From: Chrysomallon squamiferum
Lineage: Eukaryota; Mollusca; Gastropoda; Neomphalida; Peltospiridae
Assembly (NCBI GenBank): GCA_012295275.1
Contig: CM022672.1
Span: 29,134,472-29,198,471, forward strand
Length of the DNA stretch: 64,000 nt
Direction of reading: 5' to 3'
A program made the position numbers and the translations under genes. Position 1 is the first letter of the stretch. The number at the start of each line of letters is the position of its first letter. The notes beneath the pieces are model-generated. The model had not been told where the DNA came from, did not search any database, and saw nothing but the letters and a program-made list of their open reading frames with translations. This document shows, piece after piece, positions 28,801-40,107 of this stretch.

Positions 28801-31800
28801 AGCTTTGCTTTCTAATCTATTACATAAAAAATAAAAATTAAATAAAAAATAACAATTATATGTAAGATATCAGTGACAGTTAGATGAATCATGTATGAAT
28901 TCATTATCAGGCCCATTTAAGAATATAACTATCAAATAAAAACACAAACTCACTAAAGGTACAACCTGGAAGCAAAATTTTAGATATTTAACCAGGGAAA
29001 TAGAAATATACAAACTAAATTTTAGTTGCAAACTGAAAAATTAAATTATGTCACTGTATGTACAAAGTAAGTTTAGTCATTAAAGGTAGAAAGCAGTAAA
29101 TAGGTTTTGATTTAATTTATTCCAGACATTAGAAAGGCTTAGAAGCTATCAGAATAACAATATATGTATATATTTAGCCTGACAGTTACTGATGTACTGA
29201 AGTGACTTGCTGTAATTCATATAATTACCACATTTAACCTAATAGTTATTGATATAGTGACATGATGTACTGTAATAGTTATAATTACCATATAGAAAGT
29301 TAGCCTAATAGTTATTGATTAAATTGTTAGGACTTACTTAATAGATATAATACCATAAAGCAATTTAGCATAACAGGTACTGATATATTGACATAAATTA
29401 GTTTTACTGATATTTTGAACTAATTACACTCACAGTAGCAGTTAGTCCATGCGCTGATGTCATCAACCCTAAGAGCTGTTGATATACTGATGTTACTTTA
29501 CTAACTGCAGTTGATATGCTACTATAATCATACTAACAATAACAGTTACTTACCCTAAAATACAGAAAAATCAGTGGGTATGTTAGTGAAACTTACCATA
29601 ACAGCTTTTGATATGTTGATATGATATTGAAAACAAAAACAGATATTGATGTATTGATGTAACTCACCCTAACAGCTGTTGATGAGTTGACATGAATCAA
29701 CCGAATCAAACTCTTAATAGTCTGCCAGTTATCTCCATCACTCTCACGATTGACTATGTCCTGAAAAAGTAATCGGTCTGTAACAGCAGTGTGAACACTC
29801 AACACTAAAACTACACTGAAAGACTGAGTGAGTCAGTGAGTAAATGGATGGATGGATGGATAGATGGATGTTTGCTTAAAAGTTTATTAATGTAAATTTG
29901 ATAATTTAAACGGCTTCTAGTACTGTGTGTCACAAAAACTAATTGCTGCTGAAAATTAAACACACACACATACACATGCGTGCATACATACGTGTGGTAA
30001 CAGATAGCATAATACCATAAATTATTTTAACCTAACAATTAATTGATACATTGATAACAGATGCCGTAATACCATAAAGTAACTGAACAATTATTGATAT
30101 TCTGATGTGATACAAATACATATTTACAAACACATAAATAACAAGTTAACACACACACACAGAGAACATTCCTCAGTTAAAAACTTACCACTCTCCACAG
30201 ATTCTGAGCTGGCATGCTGACATTGTAGTTGATGTAACACGATACTTCCTGATTCTGTGGCGTCACTGGGGCAGCAACATCGTGGCTAAAGCAACATACA
30301 CACCCAAGTTAGTACCAAACAAATAATTTTCTTACTATAATAAGTGCTGCTAGTCAAACACTGAAGAAATAATACTGTTTCATGAACTGCAATATTTTGT
30401 GACTGTATCCATAAATGTAGCAACTATAACGAAATCATAATTTTCCAAAATGATATATTTATATATTGTTACTTGAGTAATTATAAATCTTTTAATGATA
30501 ATCTAATAAATAATTACATGTTACCTGTTTAGTGCTCTGCTTGTTATGCCATGAACAAGTTGAATAATGTCTCCATGTTTGACTGGTTGAGGTTTCTCAT
30601 CCACTACCAGACTGTCTCTGAACAAACAAACAATAAATAAATATACAAACAAATAAATAAATTAGTGAGTGAAATAAAAGAGAATGAACAAATAATCTGA
30701 TAGATGATTTTTAAAAATTAATAAAGAATGAACCAAACTAATTAATCTATAATATCTATTTTGTTATAGATTTTTATAGATTTTTATTTTCATTTTACAA
30801 TTTCATCCTTTCTCTACCAAACAAACATTATTTAAGTTCTTTTTTTGTTTATAAACCCTCACATGCCAATAATTTGTTTTTAAATAAAAACAACAACATT
30901 AATAATGGTAATAATAGTAATAATGATATGATAATGACGATGATGATAATAATAATAACAATAATAATAGTAATAACAGTAATAACATTAATAATAATAA
31001 AATAATAGTAACAACAATAACAACAACAATTTATTTACCTTTCTGGATGTTTGATAATCCACCAGTTATTAACATCTTTGAAGATGTAACATGTAACTTG
31101 CTGCTGATGGCTGCTGCCACGGTTGTCTGGGTAACGGATTGGATACACAGCGGCATGAGAGTGTAACCAGCATGGTCGACCGGGGACAGCATCATGGGTG
31201 TGTCTGAGAGTGATCTGAGAACCATACGACACATACAGTGGCTGTCCTTTAGTTAAGGCTGCTAAGCCTCCCTAAATGTAGATAAAAGTTCAAATAAAAT
31301 CAGTTTACCACTGTATTTTGTTGTGTAAATAAGTGTGTTTCTCACCAAATAAAGTTTTAGGCATAAACTAATAAACTAATAAAATAAACTAATAAAATTC
31401 ATAAATATTATTAATATATATATATAAATATATACAGATATATAAAATATTTAATAATTCTGAGTTGTGTAGTTCTACTGGTTTGATATGTAGCAAGGGG
31501 TGAATTTAATGTGTTGTTATTATTAATTTTTTTAAATATTGCAGATTATATAACTCTTTTGAGACAGAGCTTAAAATGTAAAATGTAAATGTCATTGCTT
31601 CCAAAGTTTTATTTACAGAACAGGATCCACTGAATTTATTAGCATTTTTGTCGTTTATTATTGTAGTTGTTGTTACTGTTTTGGTTATTATCATTGTTGT
31701 TGATATTATTATTATTATTAGTTTTTGTTAGTTTTGTATTATTGTTATAATTATAATAATAGTAGTAGCAATATTGGTTCTGTTGTTATTATTGCCATTA

Positions 31801-32204
31801 TTATTATTTTAATAATTTCACTTCGAACCTTTACAGTTTCTTTATTTATTTACTTAAACAAGACTTACCTCCAAGCTGGCCTGAAAGGCACTGGTCATTA
31901 TGTTGTCATGAGGTCCAGCCTTGGTCAGCACAGACAGGTGAAAATAAAACAAGGACAGATAAAGACAAACTGGCAGACCTACTAGAAGACTCAGTCTGGC
32001 TATGCAGTGTTTGAACAGTGTAAACTGAAAAACAACAGAAAAACAAAACTCAATGAAACATCATATATTAGAATCAGTGAATGAATAACTAATATATTTG
32101 TTTATGAAAAATTTAACTTTTTATATTAAGTATTAAAAAACAAAATAAATAATTATTTAGTATGCATTTTTGTCAGCATATTGTGAATATAAAGGATTAA
32201 ATAA

Positions 32205-32250
<46 letters not shown>

Positions 32251-33270
32251 TCTTTTATTTATTTAATTTTTTATATTTAAAGATATGAGAATAAAAATAA
32301 CTGCCACTATTATTTCATCAACCAACAGCAAGCAGTTGTTTATATTCACTTTGTCATTAATAGAAATTTGATGAACAATTCATGACTGTTGTTTGGTGCT
32401 AGGGAAAAATCCCACAGGAAAATCATTACTGCAATTCATCATGGTTCAAACTTAACATCCAGAAGCAGCAGTCTCTAATTAAAATAGTTTAATTAAAATG
32501 ATATTAATTACTATAAAACAATTAATTTTTTTTTTTACCTCAGAATATGAGGAGTCTTCTAGCATGTCCCACAAATCTCTGAATGCCAGAAACAAAACTA
32601 ACACAGCTGTGAAGAAACCCATGTACTTTATACTGAAATAAATATACACTTAAATACATACTGAAAAAATACATGGTGGAAATAATAAATATACTTCAAT
32701 ACATACTGGAATAAATAATTATACTTAAATACACACTGGAATAAATAAATAAACATAAATACATACTGGAATAAACAAATAAATATACATAAACACATAC
32801 TAGAATAATCCAGTGAATACCTGTATTATTACTATTATTATTATTGTAATCATCATCATTTGAAATATCAAAACATTAAATGTTCTAACATACCCAATAT
32901 ATTGTTAGGCATTTAAGTTTTACCATTTCTGTATTTTTCAAATCCACTCTGATGTAATAATAATAATAAGAAGAAGAAGAATAAGAAGAAGAAGAAGAAG
33001 AAGAAGAAAGAAAGAAGAAGAAGAACAACAACAACAAGAAACAAAAAAGAAAAAGAAGAACCAATAAAAAACAGTGGTCTAAAAACTAATGTGTTTTTCC
33101 AGACAGTTTACCTAACACTGCAGGTATATGAAAATCCACAGAGACTGAGCCAGAACCACCACCTGACTGAGAAAAATTCTCTGTAGTAATAAAAAAAAAA
33201 ACATTTATAAAACAATTTATGTGAGTCATTTTAATATAATTCAAACACATTTTTGACCAACTGAAATTAG

Positions 33271-33306
<36 letters not shown>

Positions 33307-36300
33307 AAATATATTTTTATGTACAGTAATGTCAAGACAGATCAAACTGTTACTCCATTGGTCTTTTTAATCATCAGCAAAAAGAACATATATCTGAACC
33401 TTCCCAGTAACAGTAGAACACAAACGACAGTAGTTGACAAATTTACCATATACTGGAAAGGCAAATAGTGAATTTTTTTCTTGCCTATTTTCATTTTACA
33501 ATAACAAATGTAATATTAAAAATCTGGTGAAGGTAATTAAATATGAACTCATTTTTGTTTTATTTTAATTATAAGTCACAATGACCTATGCTTACAAAGA
33601 AATGTGAACAATAACTTTACTGAAACTATAAAGTAGCAAAGATTTTCAATATACAATGGTTTTAATTATGTAAATGGTGCAATATTATTTTTAAATAATT
33701 GAGAAAATGATGTTTCAAACGTTGGAACCTACAAGCGATAGAGTTTTCTGAACTTTAAGAAACTGAGAATTGACAAACAGGAGAAGAAGATTAACATTCC
33801 TTCCATCAGCATGAAACGTGACTGAACCAACAATGCATTGTCTGAAAAATAAAAATAAAATAATAATTATTAACCAAATTTCTAATATTTTGGCTTAAAT
33901 ATAAAATAATCTTTAACTGGTACAAGTACAAGCTGAATCTGAATTATCTTCACTAAAAGTAGAGACAAATTCATTATTTTTGTTTCTATTATTTAGTAGT
34001 GCAAACAAGTTAAAAATATATTGCATTATTTTATTTGAAAGATTTGAAAGAAAATATTTATAAAATTATCCTTTCTACAGTACGTAACAAAAGAAAAATT
34101 ATAATAAATTAAAAAAGAAAAAAACACCTACACTATAGTAAAATATCCAGTTAGACACATTCATATGATATATGAAAAAGTTATTATCATTTGATATAGG
34201 CAATATATTTGCATAAAACATAGTAACTGAAACAAAAATTTCAACTTAGCATGCCAAAAATTAGCCTGGGAATATTGTTTGGTTCGTTTTTGATATTAGA
34301 ACAGGCTTTAACTTTAAACTTAAAAACAATTACTATTTTAATTAAATACTGACACTATGACTTACAAAGAAAAAACCATCATATTATTTAGCTGCTTCAA
34401 TAAAATTAAAACACTTCTTATAACATAAAACTTCATTAAACTTTTTATATCAAAGATATTCACCCTGTAAAATAAAGATATTCACCCAGTAAAATAAAGT
34501 TATTCACTCAGTAAAATAATATTCACCTAGTAAAATAAAGATATTCACTGAGTAAAATAAATATATTCACTTAGTAAAATAAAGATATTCACCCAGTAAA
34601 ATAAAGATATTCAATGAGTAAAATAAAGATATTCAGTGAGCAAAATAAATATATTCACTTAGTAAAATAAAGATAATCACCCAGTAAAATAAAGGCCCCT
34701 GCAATGGCTGCTGCCCACCGAGAGAGCTGAAGTTCAACTGCTATTTCGTATATCAGAGGAGTTATCAGACTTCCCAACACTGCGGGTATCAGTCTCATGT
34801 GCGAGACAGGTACACTCGGCGGGTACTCTGTAAAACAAAACAAAACTGAAATTGAAAAAAAACAACAACACTGAAATATTAATGAAAAATAACCAGAAAT
34901 GTTTTGCTTAATGCTGCTTTCAAAAACCTTTCAGTATAATTATAAATACATGGTAAATATAGATAGCAGACTATTTATCTGGCAAGCTTGGAACTGGAGA
35001 TGACAAGAATTTTTGCATTTTCTGTGATTGTTTAAGGTTTAAAGATATTTAAGTACAAAAATACCCCCCAAAAACCTGTATTTAACAGATACAAATGAAT
35101 ACACTTCTAAAGCCAGAGTTTTTGGTAATTCCAGCAAGATAAACTGTACATCACCTACGTAAGTAAGGACCACTGAACCACTGACACAAGTACCAGATGT
35201 GTTAATATTACAGATGAAATAATTTATTTACAGGTTTTACAAATAAAATTAAATAAAAAAACATTATGTAACATTTTTAGATTATCAAGATCTTAACTTG
35301 TAAATTTAAATACACACAACTGACTATCTGAAATCTACCATTTCAGTTTGTGTCCTAATAGTAACAAACCTAATATTAATATCCTCTTTCAGCTTTCTGT
35401 ATATATAAACAAGTCTAAGGTGAATATTTAGAACACAATAATTTGCTATAGCTTGTTAATATTAAAAAGAGTTTTAATCATTCTGTGATTATTAAACTGA
35501 GCTAATAACAATTTAAAATACAAAACAAACCTGCACCAATTCTGTTAAAACTGGCATTTCCATCATAGCCACCAAACTCTCCTACAGTAAATAAATAAAA
35601 ACATTGATAAAAATAAATAAATAAATAAATATAAATATTGATAAATAAATAATAATTAAAAAAAATAGTGATAAAAATAAATAAAAACAATACAAAAATA
35701 AATTAATGAATGGATGAATGTTTAATGCTATTGGCTGTAATGAAACATGGTGCGTTACAAAACTTTTTCACATTCCAACCAATGTCCTGTTATTTACATA
35801 ATATTTTTATTTTATGCCATCACAGAAACGTTATCTTGTTTTTTGATAGGTATTTTTTAGAAATATCAAGTGATGACAATCAGTAACAGATTATAGAAAA
35901 TTAATAAGTATAATCTTCTGGTGTTATTAAACAAAAAACAAGATGTGACATTAATTTATCTACATCATCAGACACATAGTAAATATTTACTGTATCAAAT
36001 TAGTACATACTTCTGAATTTAAAAATAAGTATCAAAATAATAATGTGCTTACAACAGAATATGCAAAGTATCAGTTCTGTACAATACATACTGTAATAAA
36101 TAGTAATATACTTACAATAGAATATTTCAGTTTTGTACAATACATTGTTTAAATTACTCACCTGCTGCAGCCAATAGCATCTTGCCAAGTGGGGGATGAA
36201 CATCAAAGAAAAATATATTTCTCAGGTAGAGTGATGCAAACTTTGCAAAATGCAACTCATCAAATCTGAAAGTAGCAAACAAAATTTTAGAAAACCACTA

Positions 36301-37011
36301 AACAATTATTATTATTTTTTTTTTTTATAATACCCATCACATCCAAAAATATTTTATTTCTCTTTTTGTTTGAGCTATAAAAATGTTTGTCTAACTGAAC
36401 TTAACTATATCTGCAAAATAATGATGCCTTTAATGGTTTGAAAATGAAAAGCACCTAAAACAATAGAAAAACAAATGTGTTTTGGATTGTCTCTGAAAAA
36501 CATTTGAGTTTTCTGATGCAAACAAGACTGCAATAATTAAAACCTAAGCAGTTTACAGAGAAAGAATTGGAAAAAAGAAAAGATAAAAAGAAATAATGAA
36601 TAATAGAAAGAAAGATAAGAAAAAGAAAATTACTGCAGTGACAAAAAGATTAACTATGATTATGAAAAGTGTAGAAAATACTAACACAACTGCATGCGGA
36701 AAACCAAGCTGCCATGTTCTGGTTGCCAGGGTAACAAAGGTCAAAAACAGCTGCATGAGGTCAAACTCTGCTTTCACAGTGAAAGGTTTTTTCTTCATTT
36801 TATTTGCTGAATGGTTTCCCACTGTTTCTCTGTGGTGTCCAACAACTGGGGCACCATCTCCCTGTACATTCACAAAACATAATAAATGCTAAATCATGGC
36901 AAATGTCTTAGAATTATTACATATTATGTAACAATCTGTGTAGTGTGAAAAAATTGGGATACCATTCACTGTGCAACATTTTATGCAATGTATATATATA
37001 TAAATATATAA

Positions 37012-37043
<32 letters not shown>

Positions 37044-37535
37044 ATAGACAGATAGATAGATTATATAGATATATATGTTATATACACAGATTTTATTGGA
37101 TCATAATCCACATAACCACCAACTCATGTCAGCAGTTCAAAAAAAAATAATAATAAAAAATAAGCATTAGATAGATAAGATAAATTAATTATAAATAAAA
37201 ACAAGAGGAAAAAAATAAATTTATAGAAAAAGAAATAATAATTAATTTAAAAAGAAATAATCATGAAGTATTAGCTAACTAACTGACTAAATAAATAAAT
37301 AAATAAATAAATAAAGTCAGGTTTATGACCTTAGAGACAATTTGATTGATTAGTGGGCGATAGAGGGTGTTTATTTTTAAGACACTTTAACTTGAGTTTC
37401 TCTAAGTTAACACTTGAAATTACCTGATCCCTGCGACCTAACACTCCATCCAAGAACCCATCTCCATCCACATCAACTGCACCTCTATATAACACTTCCA
37501 TGGCAACAGATCTACCTTTCCATAGTCATCAACAT
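25900..37535 (-). CDS. POMT1: Protein O-mannosyltransferase 1, complete (18 coding exons)
   Basis: ER multipass enzyme that, with POMT2, transfers mannose from dolichyl-phosphate-mannose to Ser/Thr of secretory proteins such as dystroglycan (established for the family). Exons 5' to 3': 37424-37535 (ATG at 37501), 36686-36861, 36162-36265, 35531-35581, 34681-34827, 33733-33841, 33112-33180, 32539-32632, 31869-32024, 31039-31271, 30525-30617, 30189-30285, 29668-29760, 28636-28750, 27725-27942, 27223-27349, 26408-26585, 25900-26086. All phases match; 774 aa against roughly 725-750 in vertebrates. Seen: catalytic FDE (D87-E88), HPPLGK (108-113), [47 protein letters not shown], three MIR repeats from about residue 335 to 510 ([10 protein letters not shown]-like core and FKDVNNWW), [28 protein letters not shown] and the C-terminal [15 protein letters not shown] with [10 protein letters not shown] and the C-terminal motif identify POMT1 rather than POMT2. 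No disabling change is seen. Confidence 0.97.
28500..28620. repeat. ~32-bp tandem repeat beside the POMT1 exon 14 donor
   Basis: About four units built on ATCCATAAAAATCAACAACT, starting about 15 bp inside the intron from the exon 14 donor (28636). On the minus strand the far end reads GATTTAGGTAAGATG, which itself looks like a splice donor. Confidence 0.75.
29160..29705. repeat. Degenerate tandem repeat homologous to the end of POMT1 exon 13 and its donor
   Basis: Many diverged copies of a unit like CCTAACAGCTGTTGATGAGT occur in the intron between exons 13 and 14. The last copy (about 29661-29700) is the true exon end plus donor. A close copy at 29594-29628 matches it at about 28 of 35 positions and keeps a minus-strand GGTAAGT donor. 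Related copies at about 30030-30110 lie in the intron on the other side of exon 13. Confidence 0.8.
30030..30110. repeat. Outlying copies of the exon 13-derived repeat
   Basis: Two diverged copies (core CCTAACAATTAATTGATACA) in the intron between POMT1 exons 12 and 13, on the opposite side of the exon from the main array. Confidence 0.55.
32206..32252. repeat. (ATT)n microsatellite
   Basis: About 15 ATT units in the POMT1 intron between exons 8 and 9. Confidence 0.95.
32625..32815. repeat. ~30-34-bp tandem repeat containing copies of the POMT1 exon 8 acceptor
   Basis: About six units. On the minus strand each reads TTTATTCCAGTA or similar, matching the genuine acceptor TTTATTTCAG/TA at 32632. 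The real acceptor is the exon-proximal member of the array. Confidence 0.85.
32960..33040. repeat. (AAG)n purine-rich microsatellite
   Basis: Imperfect AAG/AAC repeat in the POMT1 intron between exons 7 and 8. Confidence 0.9.
34456..34694. repeat. 22-bp minisatellite seeded on the POMT1 exon 5 donor
   Basis: Eleven units of 22 bp (core CACCCAGTAAAATAAAG). The right-most unit covers the last coding bases of exon 5 and its donor. On the minus strand most of the other units keep GTGAAT after the position equivalent to the exon end, so each is a potential donor. Confidence 0.92.
36045..36150. repeat. Tandem duplication near the POMT1 exon 3 donor
   Basis: Two copies of about 65 bp sharing CTTACAAYAGAATAT and TTCTGTACAATACAT, about 15 bp from the exon 3 donor. 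Confidence 0.65.
37011..37060. repeat. (GATA)n microsatellite
   Basis: About 10 GATA units in POMT1 intron 1. Confidence 0.9.
37424..37535 (-). CDS. POMT1: POMT1 first coding exon with N-terminal extension and short uORF
   Basis: The acceptor TTCTGCAG at 37536 opens this exon. A 7-codon upstream ORF (ATG at 37535 to TAG) precedes the main ATG at 37501, which sits in the good context GCCATGG. From there 26 codons run to a GTAATT donor at 37424 and join in phase to exon 2. The result is a 47-residue extension before [14 protein letters not shown], the part that aligns with the vertebrate N-terminus. Translation could instead begin at that internal Met (36798), giving 727 aa. The extension contains [10 protein letters not shown]. 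Confidence 0.65.
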
Positions 37536-37547
37536 CTGCAGAATACA

Positions 37548-37640
37548 AGTTAATTTAAATAATTAATACATTGCATTAGGAACAATTAATTTAAATAATT
37601 AATACATTGAGTCAGATACAATTAATTTAAATAATAAAAC
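37548..37640. repeat. ~44-bp tandem repeat beside the POMT1 exon 1 acceptor
   Basis: About 2.3 copies of a unit with AATTAATTTAAATAATTAAT, starting 12 bp upstream (minus-strand sense) of the acceptor at 37536. Confidence 0.8.
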
Positions 37641-39485
37641 ACAATCTGTGTCTTTTCCTGTCTTGCTAACAACACTGGGTTATTCTTAAGATGTCTAGCT
37701 GAGATTAATTACAGGTGTATAAAGGCTGTACAGGTATATCAAGCTTGTCCAACTACTTCTACTTGTTTTAGCCAACATGAAAGATTGTAGAACATATCAA
37801 ACAAAGAAAACCATTTATACTTGTTTGTAGATGTATATAACTGGTTTTTATTATAAATAAAATGTTAGAGAACATGAAAATTATAATAAATATGTACAAC
37901 TGCAGAGCAGTAATTAATAAAAATAACTGTTTTATTACTATTATAAACAAACATTAAAATGGTTATGATTATTACATTTTATTTATTTAGTTATTTTATT
38001 TTATTTGGTTTTTTATTATTATTATTTTTTATTTGTATTTTTTATTATTATTTTACACACACAGAGAAAGAATGAAAGAGAAAGAAACAATAGCAGATAG
38101 TATAAAATCAGAAAAACCAGCAATGTTACTGGCTATTTATAAAATGACAGCACAAGCTCTTTTTTCATTTTTTCTTAATACAGAATTTGTGTTAGCAGAA
38201 GCGAACTGATAATTAGTGTCATTCAGAGCATTAAATGGAATGGGAAATAAGTCAAACTCTACTTTGATGAGGAATGACCCAATAGACCATTGCTACAACC
38301 TGATCCCATATTTATTAGTTGTATCATTATTGGGAATTTATTTTCATTGCTGTTGTTGTTTTTGTTGTTACTATTAGTACAGGCTTTTGTCATTAGCAAG
38401 TTCAAATGACTGTCATAGTATTAGAGAAATAATAAAAAAACAATTTCAAAATTTCTGCAATAAACATAATCCTCTAATCAACCCGAACTAATCCTAATTC
38501 CATCCCAATTCTTCATGTAAACCAGCTTTAAGGCAATGACCTGTTAGTGCATGCTCAAAAATTAAAGAAGTATTTTAAAACTTATTGATGTGTATTGCTA
38601 TTAATAAATACTTTAAAATATTGTGTTTATATTTCCAAAAGTTCTGATGCAAATAATATTTGTGAGTTCAAGAAAAATAAATAATAATAAACAAACAAAA
38701 TTCAAGAAATGTGAAATAACTGAGTTAATGTCTGGATATACAATCATTTAGTCAAAGTACTGTTATACTTTTTACAGAAAAAAAATGTTTGATATAAAAA
38801 CATTAAAATGTGTCAAGCAACAATAAATATTTGTTCAGTTTGTTTTGCTAGAACAGTTCACTCTGTGTTACAAAGTTATCGGGGAAAATACAGCTGGGAT
38901 TTGCTGGTATTTAACTGGCTATAATTATATCAGTTTTCAACAAATATGTATTTATTTATTCATTTATTATCATTATATATTTATTATTATTTTATTATCT
39001 TTTTTATTACTTTAATTTTGTTTTATTAATTTCATTTCTGTTCATTCATTCATTCGTATTTTTGGTCATTGTTTCAATGTTTGATAGAATTTCTTTAAAT
39101 ATTTATTCAATATTATTTTATTGAATCTGGTTACATTTATTTATCAATCTGTGACAATTACATACATGTATAATCTAAACTTTTACTATACATTTATATT
39201 ATACACGCATGTAACGGTATGTTATAGACAATACTACTTTATTACTAGTATAACTGGTCTGGTAGCCCAATTCACTGGTGACCTAATCAATGAATCATGG
39301 ATAACATGTTACAGGTGACAACTTAATAAGCTTTTCTCACATTTGTGAAGTCATATTTTCGTAAAACACTGACGTTATTTATGCGTTCAAATTAGTAAAC
39401 GATAGTCTTGGGTCACAGTGCATTAACTTACAAGTTATAGCAGTATTTACGGATTATACAAGTAATACTAATAGTAATAGCTTAC

Positions 39486-39545
39486 CTAAATCCGGGTCAA
39501 GAACGAATTTCAGGTCACTGTCAGTCTCTTAACTTCTGTGTTTTA
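39486..39545 (-). other. POMT1: Probable POMT1 5' non-coding exon
   Basis: On the minus strand a GGATTTAG/GTAAGC donor ends at 39486, upstream of the first coding exon. It would splice to the acceptor at 37536. The 5' limit given is arbitrary, as no transcription start can be seen. Confidence 0.4.
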
Positions 39546-40032
39546 ACGTTTTGTTGTCAAAATTTCTATTAATTTATCTTCCACTTGATTCTATTCTGAT
39601 GTATTATTCATAATTGAATTATTAATTAAATTTCAAATGAGATACGTCCATTTCGTAATTCGTCTTTCACGCTATCCTGATATACATTAATAAATAAAAA
39701 CAATAAATATGAAAATGCTGGAATAATATATAAAATACTGGTTCTGTCTGTGTATTTATTTTTATAGTCGAGAAACACTAAACTAACAAACTAAATAAAA
39801 TGGAACTCAGAACTGGCTTTGATGTTGATACGTATAAGGGAGATAATTAATGTTTGGGTTCGTTTTCTCGTAATTTCCTCCATTTCCACTTTCGTTTGTT
39901 AGGCCATTATCAAAACTATTAACACGTCTAGCAACTTGACTATTAATAGAACGTCTCTTTGTTGATAAAAATAAATAAATAAATAAATGGGAACAACTGG
40001 TGCAACATGGATAATATTGCTAAACAAGTTCC

Positions 40033-40033
<1 letters not shown>

Positions 40034-40104
<71 letters not shown>
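40034..40104. repeat. (CT)n microsatellite
   Basis: About 35 CT units in intergenic DNA. Confidence 0.97.
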
Positions 40105-40107
<3 letters not shown>

